Source: Hyphomicrobiales bacterium
Lineage (GTDB): Bacteria; Pseudomonadota; Alphaproteobacteria; Rhizobiales; Xanthobacteraceae
Reading direction: 5' to 3'
DNA: 64,000 nucleotides
Assembly: GCA_023269635.1 (NCBI GenBank)
Contig: JAHFPN010000001.1
Coordinates: 1-64,000 of the forward strand
The translations under genes and the position numbers were made by a program. Shown here one piece after another: positions 13,004 to 23,227 of the stretch. The notes below the pieces were generated by a model, which saw only the letters and a list, made by a program, of their open reading frames with translations, was not told the origin of the DNA and ran no database searches. The first letter of the stretch is position 1; each line of letters opens with the position of its first letter.

Positions 13004-14455
13004 TCAGGTTTCGATTTTCACATATTCGAAGTCGCCGGGCTTGTTGTCGATGCCGACCTTCGGCGGGGCGATCCAGCCCGCGAACTTGCCGGGATCGAAT
13101 TCCGTCCGCATCAGCGTCCCGATGAAATCGCCGTCCTGCTGCGACGGCAGCCACTCGTTCTTGCGCTTCCGCCACGTCGCGTCATCGATCAATTCGCCGG
13201 CGGAAGTCGCGTGCACGTCCTTGAACTCGCCGATCTGCCGGTGAAAGGCGACATGCGGCAAGCGGAGGCGGAAGTCATAGCCCGCGGTTGCGATGATCTT
13301 GTTCCAGCGCAGCAAGCCCTTGGCGCAGTCCTCCGTATAGTCGTCCCTGAGCCGCATGTTGAGCGCGGGCAGCGCCGGCTCGTCCACTTGTCTGATCTTG
13401 CCGTCGACGAGCTTGAGCACCGGATAGGTGGAGTTGTTCAGGCGGTGGTCGTCGGCGATCTGGGTTTCGTGAAAGCGGCCTTTCAGCCCCGCGTTGTATG
13501 CGTTCGCCGCGTTGGTCGAGAGCTCCGAGCCGAACAGATCGAGCGTGAGCGAATAATGCAGATTGAGCTTTTTCTGGATCGTCGGCAGGTCGATGACGCC
13601 GAGTGCACGCACGCGTTCGACATCGTTCGGGTCTTCGATTCCGGCCGCCTTCATCGCCTCGCAGGTGCGCTGGACCGTGCGGCTGATGCCGGTTTCGCCG
13701 ACAAACATGTGGTGTGCTTCCTCGGTCAGCATGAAGCGGCAGGTGCGCGAGAGCGGATCGAAGCCCGATTGCGCGAGGCTGTGCAGCTGCATCTTGCCGT
13801 CGCGGTCGGTGAAATAGGTGAACATGAAGAACGACAGCCAGTCGGGCGTCTTCTCGTTGAAGGCGCCGAGCATGCGCGGCGCGTCCGCGCTGCCCGATCG
13901 GCGGCGCAATAGCTCTTCCGCCTCCTCGCGGCCGTCGGCCCCGAAGTACTTTTGCAGGATATAGACCATGGCCCACAGGTGCCGGCCTTCCTCGACATTG
14001 ACCTGGAAAAGGTTGCGCATGTCGTAGAGCGACGGCGCGGTCTTGCCGAGATGGCGCTGCTGTTCGACCGATGCGGGCTCGGTGTCGCCCTGGATCACGA
14101 CCAGGCGGCGCAGCATGGCGCGATACTCGCCCGGAACTTCCTGCCAGGCCTTCTCGCCGTAATGCTGGCCGAACGGAATCTTGCGGTTCTCTTCGGCCGG
14201 GGCGAGCAGGATGCCCCAGCGGTAATCCGGCATCCGCACGTAGTCGAACTTGGCCCAGCCGCGCGGATCGACCGAGTATGCGGTGCGGAGATAAACCAGC
14301 GACTGCTGGAAGCCTTCCGGCCCCATGTCGTTCCACCAATTGATGTAGCCCGGGTGCCATTTCTCCAGCGCCGCTTTCACGCGCGAGTCGGCGTTGAGAT
14401 CGACGTTGTTCGGGATCAGGCCGTTATAGTCGACATTGATGACGTTCACGTTCAT
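13004..14455 (-). CDS. boxB: Benzoyl-CoA 2,3-epoxidase, BoxB
   Basis: 483 aa; EEGRHLWAMVYIL and LTEEAHHMFVGETG diiron ligand motifs; adjacent to boxC-like gene. Confidence 0.93.
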   Translation of the reverse strand: MNVNVINVDYNGLIPNNVDLNADSRVKAALEKWHPGYINWWNDMGPEGFQQSLVYLRTAYSVDPRGWAKFDYVRMPDYRWGILLAPAEENRKIPFGQHYGEKAWQEVPGEYRAMLRRLVVIQGDTEPASVEQQRHLGKTAPSLYDMRNLFQVNVEEGRHLWAMVYILQKYFGADGREEAEELLRRRSGSADAPRMLGAFNEKTPDWLSFFMFTYFTDRDGKMQLHSLAQSGFDPLSRTCRFMLTEEAHHMFVGETGISRTVQRTCEAMKAAGIEDPNDVERVRALGVIDLPTIQKKLNLHYSLTLDLFGSELSTNAANAYNAGLKGRFHETQIADDHRLNNSTYPVLKLVDGKIRQVDEPALPALNMRLRDDYTEDCAKGLLRWNKIIATAGYDFRLRLPHVAFHRQIGEFKDVHATSAGELIDDATWRKRKNEWLPSQQDGDFIGTLMRTEFDPGKFAGWIAPPKVGIDNKPGDFEYVKIET

Positions 14456-14457
14456 GG

Positions 14458-16113
14458 TCAGACCCTTTCCCGGTCGAAGGTCGGCTGCACGCCGCTGCCG
14501 TAGAGCTTGAGCGCGCCCTTTTCGCCGACCGAATTCGGCCGCTGGAAAATCCAGTTTTGCCAGGCGGTGAGCCGTCCGAAGATCTTGGTTTCCATGGTTT
14601 CCGGCCCGGCGAAGCGGATGTTCGCTTCCATGCCGGTGAGCGCATCGGGCGAGAAGCTCGCGCGCTCCTCGAGCATCACGCGGATTTCGTCGTCCCAGTC
14701 GAAAGCTTCATAGGCGAACGTGACCAGGCCGAGCTCCTGCGCCTCCTTGCCCTCGATCGGGGCGCCGATCTTCGCTTTCGCGCGCTCGATGCTCTCGTCC
14801 TCTCCGAGGAAGCGTGTCTGCAGCCGGGTGAGGCCGTTCCCCATCGGATAGAAGCCGAAATTCGCTTCACTCAGCGCGATCGCGGCCGGCTGCCGGTTGT
14901 CGCCGTCGCGCTTGCCGACCAGCATGACCGACCGATCCGAAGCAAAGACCAGCTCGGCGAGCGTGCCGGCGAAACAGGTGCCGGGCTCGACCAAGGCTAC
15001 GAAGGTTTTCGCGCTCACGTCGATCCGCTTCAAGACGCGCTTCACGTAGTGCCGGACCTCGCGCATCAGCCAGTTGTCCTGATTGTGCGCGAGGAACGCG
15101 TCGTGGTCGAGCACGCTTTGCGCATCGCCTTCGGTGCGGAACACGACGAGCCCGATCGCGGGCTCGTTGACGCGGAGATGCAGGATCGCGTCCTCCAATT
15201 CGCGGGCGAACGCGAGCGGCCAGAAGAAGGCGCCGAGTGCGTGTGCGGCTTCGAGTGTTGCCGGCGCGGCCCGCGTCGGCGCGCGCACGGTGACGGTGGC
15301 GAGCCCGCGCTCGCGCTCGATTTCGACCCGCACGTGCGGATAGGTGATGCCGTTATCGGAGATCTTGCGGTCGAGCGGGGTGAGCTTGATGCCTTGGGCC
15401 GCGCGCGGACGGTCGGAGCGGGCGGCGAGCTCGCGCGCCCGCGCCTTCACCGTTTCATCCCATTTCGATTTCTGGATTACCTCGTCGACCAGCCGCCAAT
15501 CGACCGCCTTCTGGCCGCGCACGCCTTCCTCGGTCGAGCAGAAAACGTCGGCGAAGTCGCGGCGTACCTTGCGCTTGTCGGTGACGCGCGTGATGCCGCC
15601 GGTGCCGGGCAGCACCGCGAGCAACGGGGTCTCGGGGAGCGCAACCGAGGAGCGGCGATCATCGACCAGCATGATGTGGTCGGTCGCGAGCGCGAGCTCG
15701 TAGCCGCCGCCGGCCGCCGTGCCGTTCACCGCGCAAAGATAGATCTGTTTCGAGTTTTTGCTGGCGTCCTCGATGGCGAGGCGAGTTTCGTTGGTGAACT
15801 TGCAAAAATTCACTTTCAGCCCGTGGCTCGCCTTGCCCAGCATGCGGATGTTGGCGCCGGCGCAGAACACGTTCTCCTTGCCGGACTTGATCACCACCGC
15901 GCGCACTTCCGGATGCTCGAACCGGAGTCGCTGCACCGCGTCGTTGAGCTCGATGTCGACGGCGAGATCGTAGGAATTGAGCTTCAGTTCGTAGTCGGGC
16001 GAGAGCCCGCCCGCGGGATCGACGTCCATGACGAGAAAGGCGATCTCGTCTTCAAGCACAATCCGCCAATGGCGGTAGCGGCCGGGCTCGGTGCGGAAAT
16101 CGATCGGAGTCAT
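14458..16113 (-). CDS. boxC: 2,3-epoxybenzoyl-CoA dihydrolase, BoxC
   Basis: 551-aa two-part crotonase-like protein (VIKSGKENVFCAGANIRMLGKASHGLKVNFCKFTNETR; VNGTAAGGGYELALATDHIML). Confidence 0.93.
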   Translation of the reverse strand: MTPIDFRTEPGRYRHWRIVLEDEIAFLVMDVDPAGGLSPDYELKLNSYDLAVDIELNDAVQRLRFEHPEVRAVVIKSGKENVFCAGANIRMLGKASHGLKVNFCKFTNETRLAIEDASKNSKQIYLCAVNGTAAGGGYELALATDHIMLVDDRRSSVALPETPLLAVLPGTGGITRVTDKRKVRRDFADVFCSTEEGVRGQKAVDWRLVDEVIQKSKWDETVKARARELAARSDRPRAAQGIKLTPLDRKISDNGITYPHVRVEIERERGLATVTVRAPTRAAPATLEAAHALGAFFWPLAFARELEDAILHLRVNEPAIGLVVFRTEGDAQSVLDHDAFLAHNQDNWLMREVRHYVKRVLKRIDVSAKTFVALVEPGTCFAGTLAELVFASDRSVMLVGKRDGDNRQPAAIALSEANFGFYPMGNGLTRLQTRFLGEDESIERAKAKIGAPIEGKEAQELGLVTFAYEAFDWDDEIRVMLEERASFSPDALTGMEANIRFAGPETMETKIFGRLTAWQNWIFQRPNSVGEKGALKLYGSGVQPTFDRERV

Positions 16114-16200
16114 GGCCTACCCAGGGGCCTTCGAAGCGGACAATGAATTATGTTGCATGGGACTAGCATAAAGAGCGCACCGAGAACAATGGTATGAGAA

Positions 16201-17055
16201 CTAAAGTGCATGTTCCTCGACCTGGGCAGCGGGCGCAAGCCCTTCGTGCATTGTCAGGATTCGGTGCGTGAATTCGGCGATCGCTTCAAGCGTCGTTTCC
16301 GGCTGGTCGAACTGCGGCGAGTGGCGGCAATCGGCCAGCAGCAGAGACTCGACCGGGCAATAGGTCGCCTCGCGCGCCAGCTCGAGCTGAGCCGCGGTCC
16401 CGTATTCGTCGTCCTCGCCCTGCACGATCAGCATCGGCACCCGCACGTGCGCGAGCTCGTCGTCGAGCCGCCACTCGCGGAACTCAGGCGTCAGCCAGGC
16501 GCCGTTCCATCCCTTAAACGCCACGTCCACATGCGCGTTGTAGCGCGCGAGGCGCGCGCGCAGGTCTCCCGTCTCGTAGGCCGCTTTCGCGGCGGCGATG
16601 CTGCGGATCGAGACCTCCTCGACGAAGAAATGCGGCGCCAGCAGCGCGAGCCCGCGTACGCGGAAGTCCTGGCCGCTGCCGGCGTAGATGGTCGCGATCG
16701 AGGCGCCGTCGCTATGGCCGACGAGCACGGTTTTGCGGATGCGCGCCTGATCGAGAACCTCCGGCAGAACGTTCAGCGCTTCGTCGTGCATGTAACGGAC
16801 CGGGCGGGGGAGCGGCACCGGATCGGACTTGCCGTAGCCGGGGCGCGAATAGGCGAGTACGCCGTAGCCCGTGCGTTGTGCGAGCCGCGCCGGAAAATCG
16901 CGCCACATCTCGAGGCATCCGAGTCCTTCATGCAGGAGCACGAGGCTCGGCGCCGCGTCCGGCGGCGGCCCGTGCCATTCCGCCTCGATGTTCAGGCCCC
17001 GTACGACGATGCTGCGGCTCATGCCGCGGCCCGGCTCGCGGCCGCCGGCCGTCAT
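16201..17055 (-). CDS. Alpha/beta hydrolase of box cluster
   Basis: LLHEGLGCLEMWRDFPARLAQRTGYGVLAYSRPGYGKSDP, GHSDGASIATIYAG; ATGA overlap with the ligase gene. Confidence 0.88.
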   Translation of the reverse strand: MTAGGREPGRGMSRSIVVRGLNIEAEWHGPPPDAAPSLVLLHEGLGCLEMWRDFPARLAQRTGYGVLAYSRPGYGKSDPVPLPRPVRYMHDEALNVLPEVLDQARIRKTVLVGHSDGASIATIYAGSGQDFRVRGLALLAPHFFVEEVSIRSIAAAKAAYETGDLRARLARYNAHVDVAFKGWNGAWLTPEFREWRLDDELAHVRVPMLIVQGEDDEYGTAAQLELAREATYCPVESLLLADCRHSPQFDQPETTLEAIAEFTHRILTMHEGLAPAAQVEEHAL

Positions 17056-18683
17056 CCCGCGGCTCCCGTGCCCTTGTGCGGGGAGGTCGTTGCTGCGCGC
17101 TCTTCGCGAAGCTTGAAGCGCTGGATCTTTCCGGTCGCCGTCTTCGGAAGCTCCGCGCGCACTTCGATCCAGCGCGGATATTTCCAGGCGCCGGCCTTCT
17201 CCTTCACGTGCGTCTTCAAGGATTCCAGCAGCTGCTCGTTGGCGGCAACGCCCGCCTTCAACACGATAAATGCCTTCGGTTTCACCAGCTTGTCGTCGTC
17301 TTCGACCCCGATCACCGCGGCCTCGAGCACGGCTTCGTGCGAGATCAGCGCGGCTTCGACCTCGAACGGCGAGACCCAGATGCCGCCCACCTTGAACATG
17401 TCGTCGGTGCGGCCGCTATAGTGATAGTAGCCGTCGGCATCGCGTGTGTACTTGTCGCCGGTATAGGTCCATTCGCCGGCAAAGGTGCGGCGGCTCTTCG
17501 CGCGCTGGTTCCAGTAGCCTTCAGCGGCCGAAGGGCCGCGGACCACGAGCTCACCGACTTCGTCGATTCCGACCTCGCGCCCGTCCTCGCCGAGAATTTT
17601 CGCGTCGTAGCCCGGCACCGGCTTGCCGGAGGTTCCGTAGCGAATGTCGTCGGGACGGTTGCTCACGAAAATATGCAGCATCTCGGTCGAGCCGATACCG
17701 TCGAGTATGTCGGCGCCGACCCGTTCGCGCCAGCGCTCGCCCACATGCGCGGGCAGCGCCTCGCCGGCGGACACGCAGATGCGTAGCCGGTCCGAGCCCG
17801 CGCCGCGCGAAAGATCCTTGTGCGCCAAAAGCGCCGCAAACAGCGTCGGCACGCCGTAGAAGATCGTCGGCCGCTCGCGCCGCATGACCTCGAACACGGC
17901 GTCCGGCGTCGGCCTGCCGCCGAACAGAACGGTGGTAGCGCCGACCGACATCGGGAACGACATGGCGTTGCCGAGCCCGTAGGCGAAGAAGATCTTGGCG
18001 GCCGAGAACACCACGTCATTCTCGCGGATGCCGAGCACGTTCTGGCCGTAGAGCTTCGCCGTTGCGATCAGGCTCGAGTGCACGTGCTTGGTGCCCTTGG
18101 GCTCCCCGGTCGAGCCGGAGGAATAGAGCCAGAACGCCACCTCGTCGGAGATCGTCGGCGCGGTGGCGATTTCCGGCTTGCCGCGCGCGAGCACGTCCTC
18201 GAACAGGAGCACCTCGCGTCCCGCCAACGCCGCCTTGTCGGCTTGGCTCGCGCCCTGGAGCACCAGCAACTTTAGACTCGGCAGCCGGCTCAGGATCGGC
18301 GCGATGGTCTTGGCGAGCGGCGCCGAGACGAACACGGCCTCGACCCGGCTGTCTTGCAGAATGTAGGCGTATTGCTCGGTGGTGAGCAGCGTATTCAGCG
18401 GGATGCAGACCACGCCCGCGCGGATCGAACCCCAGAAAGCGACCGGATAGTCGACGGTGTCGAAGAGCAGGAGCGCGATGCGGCTCTCCCGCTCGAGGCC
18501 GAGCGCGCGAAGGCCGTCGGCGAAGCGGGCGCTTTGTTGCTGCAGCTCGCCGAAAGTGAGCTTGCGCTTCTCGTCGATGAAGGCGGTCTTTTGCCCAAGG
18601 CCGCGCGCGACGATCGCGTCCACGAAGTCGGTCGCCGCGTTGTACGGCCGCCGTTCGGAGAATTCCCGGAGCGAGATCGCCAT
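17052..18683 (-). CDS. Benzoate-CoA ligase family protein
   Basis: 543 aa AMP-binding; FWLYSSGSTGEPKGTKHVHSSL, EMLHIFVSNRPDDIRYGTSGKPVPGYDAKI; in box cluster. Confidence 0.9.
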   Translation of the reverse strand: MAISLREFSERRPYNAATDFVDAIVARGLGQKTAFIDEKRKLTFGELQQQSARFADGLRALGLERESRIALLLFDTVDYPVAFWGSIRAGVVCIPLNTLLTTEQYAYILQDSRVEAVFVSAPLAKTIAPILSRLPSLKLLVLQGASQADKAALAGREVLLFEDVLARGKPEIATAPTISDEVAFWLYSSGSTGEPKGTKHVHSSLIATAKLYGQNVLGIRENDVVFSAAKIFFAYGLGNAMSFPMSVGATTVLFGGRPTPDAVFEVMRRERPTIFYGVPTLFAALLAHKDLSRGAGSDRLRICVSAGEALPAHVGERWRERVGADILDGIGSTEMLHIFVSNRPDDIRYGTSGKPVPGYDAKILGEDGREVGIDEVGELVVRGPSAAEGYWNQRAKSRRTFAGEWTYTGDKYTRDADGYYHYSGRTDDMFKVGGIWVSPFEVEAALISHEAVLEAAVIGVEDDDKLVKPKAFIVLKAGVAANEQLLESLKTHVKEKAGAWKYPRWIEVRAELPKTATGKIQRFKLREERAATTSPHKGTGAAG

Positions 18684-18714
18684 CGTCCTCCCCCTTAGAG
18701 CGGGACGGTTGTTC

Positions 18715-18730
18715 TTGCGGCTGGTCGCAA
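18715..18730. promoter_or_regulatory. Candidate operator: perfect inverted repeat TTGCG-N6-CGCAA
   Basis: Located in the intergenic region between divergent benzoate-CoA ligase and boxR-like genes. Confidence 0.3.
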
Positions 18731-18796
18731 AGTGTATCGCCCGGTTGGGCGGTCCGCCGCCGCGCCTCCGGGTCGAACTGAATTCCTTGGTTTCAT

Positions 18797-19759
18797 TTGA
18801 TTATGGCCACGCGATATAATGCAGGCAAGAGACGGATCATGAAGAATAACGTCAAGCGCAATTCGGCCGCCGCGGAGCGGCAGAGCGCGGATCCGTTCCT
18901 GCGCCGGCTCGGCGATCGCGTGCGCACCACGCGGACCCAGCGCGGCATGACGCGCAAGGCGCTGGCGCGCCACGCGGAGGTTTCGGAGCGCTACCTCGCC
19001 CAACTCGAGACCGGACAGGGCAATTGCTCGATCGTGCTGCTGCGGCGAATTGCGCGCGCCATCGGCGTTCCGGTCGCGGATCTCGTGGGTGACCGTCCGG
19101 AGCGCTCGGTCGAGACGGTTCTCATCGACCAGTTCCTCGAGCGGCTCTCCGCAAAGGAGCTGCGCGACGTGCGCGAGCTTCTGCTCTCCCGCTTCGGCCG
19201 GTCGATCGGCGACCTCAGGCGCAACCGCATCGCCTTGATCGGCCTCCGCGGCGCCGGCAAGTCGACGCTCGGACGCCTGCTCGCGACCAAGCTCGACGTT
19301 CCGTTCATCGAACTCGACCGCGAGGTGGAGCGCTTAAGCGGCATGAGCCTCGGCGAGATTTTCGAGATGTTCGGCCAGGAGACCTTCCGCCGCACCGAGC
19401 GCGCGGCGCTCGAAGAGGTCTTGCAGCAACACGAGCGCTTCGTGCTGGCGGCGGGCGGCAGCATCGCGACCGAGCCGGGCACGTTCGAGCTCCTGACTTC
19501 TTCCTGCTTCACCGTCTGGGTCCGGACCGATCCCGGCGAGCACATGCAACGGGTGATCGATCAGGGCGATCTCCGGCCGATGGCCGACAATTCGCGCGCG
19601 ATGGAGGATCTGGTTTCGATCCTGAAAAGCCGCGAGCCGTTCTACGCCCGCGCCGACGTCACTTTGCAGACCGCAGGGCAAACGCCCGAGCAGAGCCTGC
19701 GCGAGCTTCTCGACCTTCTCAGGCACCCGGAGCGTCAGCCGGCCCGCAGGAGCGGATAG
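18797..19759 (+). CDS. boxR: BoxR/BzdR-like regulator: XRE HTH fused to shikimate-kinase-like domain
   Basis: HTH (TRTQRGMTRKALARHAEVSERYLAQLETGQGNCSIVLLRRIA) + GLRGAGKSTLGRLLATKLDVPFIELDREVERLSGMSLGEIFEMFGQETFRRTE; start may be ATG 18839. Confidence 0.92.
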   Translation: MIMATRYNAGKRRIMKNNVKRNSAAAERQSADPFLRRLGDRVRTTRTQRGMTRKALARHAEVSERYLAQLETGQGNCSIVLLRRIARAIGVPVADLVGDRPERSVETVLIDQFLERLSAKELRDVRELLLSRFGRSIGDLRRNRIALIGLRGAGKSTLGRLLATKLDVPFIELDREVERLSGMSLGEIFEMFGQETFRRTERAALEEVLQQHERFVLAAGGSIATEPGTFELLTSSCFTVWVRTDPGEHMQRVIDQGDLRPMADNSRAMEDLVSILKSREPFYARADVTLQTAGQTPEQSLRELLDLLRHPERQPARRSG

Positions 19760-19774
19760 GCGCCGGGCCGATCG

Positions 19775-20515
19775 TCAGACGCCGAGATGCCGGTGGATCA
19801 GCGCCTGCTCGGCGCGCAATGTCTGCGTCGTGCCGTCGAACACGATTTCGCCCTTGGACATGATCACGTGCCGGTCGGAGAGGGCGAGCAGGTCCTCCAG
19901 ATTCTTGTCCACGACCACCGCGGCAATTCCGGTCGCGGTGACGAGCCGGAGCGTGGCCCAGATTTCGTCCCGCACCTTGGGGGCGAGACCCTCGGTCGCT
20001 TCGTCGAGCAGGATCAGATCCGGATTGGTCACCAGCGCCCGGCCGATCGCGAGCATCTTCTGCTCGCCGCCGGAGAGCTGATTGCCCCAGTGCGCCCGGC
20101 GCTCGGCCAGGCGCGGAAACAGCTCGTACACCCGATCGAGCGTCCACAGCGGCCGCGCACCCCGTCCGGCGCGCGCGGCCAGCGTGAGATTCTCCTGCAC
20201 GGTCAGGTTCGGGAACACGCCGCGGTCCTCGGGCGCGAAGGCGAGCCCGGCCTTGGCGATCGCGGCCGGCCGCGCGCCGGTGATCTCGATGCCGTTCAAA
20301 TGAATTCGGCCGCTCTGCGCCCGCGCCAGGCCCATGAGCGTACGCAGGAGCGTGGTCTTTCCCATTCCATTGCGGCCGAGCAGGCTCACGGTTTCTCTCG
20401 GCATCACCCGGAAGTCGACGTTCCGCAGGATGTGGCTCTGGCCGTAATAGGTGTTGAGCCCCTTGGCCTCGAGCGCGGGGTCCGAACGAACATTTGGGCG
20501 GGCCGATGCGCTCAT
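19775..20515 (-). CDS. livF: Branched-chain-type ABC transporter ATP-binding protein (LivF-like)
   Basis: LLGRNGMGKTTLLRTLMG, LSGGEQKMLAIGRALVTNPDLILLDEATEGLAP; ATG at 20515. Confidence 0.93.
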   Translation of the reverse strand: MSASARPNVRSDPALEAKGLNTYYGQSHILRNVDFRVMPRETVSLLGRNGMGKTTLLRTLMGLARAQSGRIHLNGIEITGARPAAIAKAGLAFAPEDRGVFPNLTVQENLTLAARAGRGARPLWTLDRVYELFPRLAERRAHWGNQLSGGEQKMLAIGRALVTNPDLILLDEATEGLAPKVRDEIWATLRLVTATGIAAVVVDKNLEDLLALSDRHVIMSKGEIVFDGTTQTLRAEQALIHRHLGV

Positions 20516-22296
20516 CCCGGAGCCTCGTCGGCATAGCGCCCGAGATAGGCCTTGCGCACGGCCGGGTCGCGGCGGATGTCCTGCGGGGCGCCGTGGGCGA
20601 GCACGCGGCCCTCGACCAGCACGGTGAGGGTGTCGGCGGTTCTGAAGATCGCGTCCATGTCGTGCTCGATCAGCACCACGGTGTGATCCACCGAGAGGTC
20701 GCGCAGGAGCGCGGTCACCCGCCCGGTCTCCTCCGGGCCCATGCCGCCGAGCGGCTCGTCGAGGATGAGGAGCCGGGCGCCGGAGGCGATCAGCATCGCG
20801 ATCTCGAGCTGCCGCTGCTCGCCGTGGGAAAGGTGCGTGGCGCGGTCCTCGGCGCGCGCGGCAAGGCCGACGGCGTCCAGCGCATAGGCGATCTCGGCCG
20901 CTTCCTCGGCCGCGTTCTTGCGCGCGCTCAGGCGGAACGGGCTCGGGTGCCGCGCCTGCGCCGCGAGCAGACAATTTTCGCGCACGGTGAAGGGCAGGAA
21001 CACGTTGGTGCGCTGGTAGCTGCGGCCGAGGCCGCGGCGCGCTACCGCGTGCGCCGACCAGCCGCCGATCTCCTCGCCGTCGAGTCGGACGCGGCCGGCG
21101 GTCGGGCGCAGCGTTCCCGCCAGCACGTTGACGAACGTGGTCTTGCCGGCGCCGTTCGGACCGATGACGCCGTGCACGCGATTGGGTGAGAATTGCAGAG
21201 TGACGTTGTCCACCGCGATGAGCCCGTCGAAGGCCCGAGTGAGGCTTTCGACCTCGAGCTCTTTGCCACGTTGCGGCCGGCGTGCGCGGGTCTGGCCGGG
21301 CGTGGACGGCGGAAACGCCGCCGCCGGCTTGGCAGCGCGATCGAACAAGCCGGCGATACCGCGCGGCGCGGCCAGCACCGCGGCGATCAGGATCACGCCG
21401 AGCGCGAGCGACCAGTGGTCGGCGATCGAGGAGCCGACATAGCTCGAGGTCTTGAGCGCCTCCTCGATCAGCGCGTACAGAATTGCGCCGAGGATCGGCC
21501 CGAACAAAGTCCCGGTCCCGCCCAGCACCACCATCATGATGGCGACTCCCGACTCGCGCCAGCCGAACAGATCCGGTGCCACGTAGCCGTCGATGGTCGC
21601 GAACAGCGCGCCGGCCAAGCCGCTGACGGCGCCGGCGATTATGAAGCTCAAGAGCTTGAAGACATAGGGGTTGAAGCCGAGCGCGCCGATGCGCTGCTCG
21701 TTGAAACGGATTCCCTGCAGCACGCGGCCGAACGGGCTCCGCGCCAGCCAGAGCAGCAGGAGATACGAGACGACGAGCGCGCCCAGGCAGAAATAGTAGA
21801 AGCTCGTGCGGCTTCCGAGATCGAGGATCGTCACCGACCCGAGCGCGAACTCCGGTTTCACGTTGATGTAGGCGCCGTCGGAGCCGCCCGCGAAACGCGT
21901 GTCGTGGAACAGCGAATACAGCATTTGGCCGAAAGCAAGCGTCACCATGATGAAATAGAATCCGCGGGTGAGCACGGCGAGCGCGCCGATGATCGCGGCG
22001 CCGATCGCGGCCGCGAGAATCGCGAGCGGGAACGCGATGAATGCGTTCGCGGGCTCGGCCTCCGGCGACACGAAATAGAGCGCATAGGCGCCGAGCCCGA
22101 AGAACATGGCGTGTCCGAAGCTCACGAGCCCGGTGATGCCGATCAGGAAGTCGAGACTGATAACCATGATTGCGATCACGATCACGCGGGTTGCGAACTT
22201 GACCGCGTAGGTTCCGCCGAAGAACGGCAGCACCAGCGCCGCGGCAAGGAGCAGAACCAGAAGGATCGTGACCGAGAGACGCGGCGGCTTCAGCAC
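20512..22296 (-). CDS. ABC transporter permease/ATP-binding fusion (LivM-LivG)
   Basis: N-terminal LivM-like TM domain then GPNGAGKTTFVNVLAGTLRP, LSHGEQRQLEIAMLIASGARLLILDEPLGGMGP in one ORF. Confidence 0.93.
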   Translation of the reverse strand: MLKPPRLSVTILLVLLLAAALVLPFFGGTYAVKFATRVIVIAIMVISLDFLIGITGLVSFGHAMFFGLGAYALYFVSPEAEPANAFIAFPLAILAAAIGAAIIGALAVLTRGFYFIMVTLAFGQMLYSLFHDTRFAGGSDGAYINVKPEFALGSVTILDLGSRTSFYYFCLGALVVSYLLLLWLARSPFGRVLQGIRFNEQRIGALGFNPYVFKLLSFIIAGAVSGLAGALFATIDGYVAPDLFGWRESGVAIMMVVLGGTGTLFGPILGAILYALIEEALKTSSYVGSSIADHWSLALGVILIAAVLAAPRGIAGLFDRAAKPAAAFPPSTPGQTRARRPQRGKELEVESLTRAFDGLIAVDNVTLQFSPNRVHGVIGPNGAGKTTFVNVLAGTLRPTAGRVRLDGEEIGGWSAHAVARRGLGRSYQRTNVFLPFTVRENCLLAAQARHPSPFRLSARKNAAEEAAEIAYALDAVGLAARAEDRATHLSHGEQRQLEIAMLIASGARLLILDEPLGGMGPEETGRVTALLRDLSVDHTVVLIEHDMDAIFRTADTLTVLVEGRVLAHGAPQDIRRDPAVRKAYLGRYADEAPG

Positions 22297-22297
22297 G

Positions 22298-23158
22298 TCA
22301 CGCCCGCCCGAATAGACCGCCCGGGCGCGCGACCAGCACCGCCGCCATCAGGGCGTAGACCACGACGCTCGCGAATTGGGGCAGGAACACCTTGCCGAAG
22401 GCGTCGGCGAGCCCGATCAGGAGCGCGCCGACAAAGGCGCCCTTGATGCTGCCGATGCCCCCGATCACGACCACGACGAAGGAGATGATGAGCACCCGCT
22501 CGCCGATGCCCGGATAGACGGTCTCGACCGGCGCCGCGATGATTCCGGCGGCGGCCGCGAGCGCGACACCGGCCGCGAACACGAAGCGGAACAGAATCCG
22601 CGTGTCGATGCCGAGCACCTCCACCATTTCCCGGTTCGATTCGCCGGCGCGGATCATCTGGCCGACGCGCGTGCGCTGGATCACGAGCATCATCCCGAGC
22701 GCGAGCAGCACGCAGATTCCGGCGATCGCCAGCCGATAGACCGGATAGCTCAAGACCTCGGTGAGGCGGATGCTGCCCGAGAGATACGAGGGGATCGGCA
22801 CGCTGAGCGGACGCGTTCCCCACAGAATCCTTTGCAGCTCATTGAAGATGAGGATCAGCCCGAAGGTCAGCAGCACCTGCTGCAGATGGTCGCGCCCGTA
22901 GAGGTGCCGGATGAAGAGCCATTCGATTGCTGCGCCGAACAGGAAGGCCAGCGGAATTCCCGCCGCAAGCGCGAGAAAAATATCGCCGAGCCAGCTCGTA
23001 AGCGTGACCGCAAGATAGGCCCCGAGCATATAGAAGGAGCCGTGCGATAGATTGATGATGCCCATGATCCCGAACACGAGCGTCAATCCGCTCGCGGCGA
23101 GAAAGATCAACAGCCCGTATTGCAGGCCGTTCAAAATTTGGACGAGGACGAGTTCCAT
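22298..23158 (-). CDS. livH: ABC transporter permease (LivH-like)
   Basis: MELVLVQILNGLQYGLLIFLAASGLTLVFGIMGIINLSHGSFYMLGAYLA; start moved to 23158. Confidence 0.93.
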   Translation of the reverse strand: MELVLVQILNGLQYGLLIFLAASGLTLVFGIMGIINLSHGSFYMLGAYLAVTLTSWLGDIFLALAAGIPLAFLFGAAIEWLFIRHLYGRDHLQQVLLTFGLILIFNELQRILWGTRPLSVPIPSYLSGSIRLTEVLSYPVYRLAIAGICVLLALGMMLVIQRTRVGQMIRAGESNREMVEVLGIDTRILFRFVFAAGVALAAAAGIIAAPVETVYPGIGERVLIISFVVVVIGGIGSIKGAFVGALLIGLADAFGKVFLPQFASVVVYALMAAVLVARPGGLFGRA

Positions 23159-23187
23159 GCCGGCTCCCCCCGAGCGCCGGATGTGAG

Positions 23188-23209
23188 AGCGGGGGCCGAA
23201 GCCCCCGCT
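23188..23209. other. Stem-loop AGCGGGGGC-CGAA-GCCCCCGCT
   Basis: Perfect 9-bp stem, CGAA tetraloop, between SBP and LivH genes. Confidence 0.7.
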
Positions 23210-23227
23210 TTCATAACCCATTCGCGA

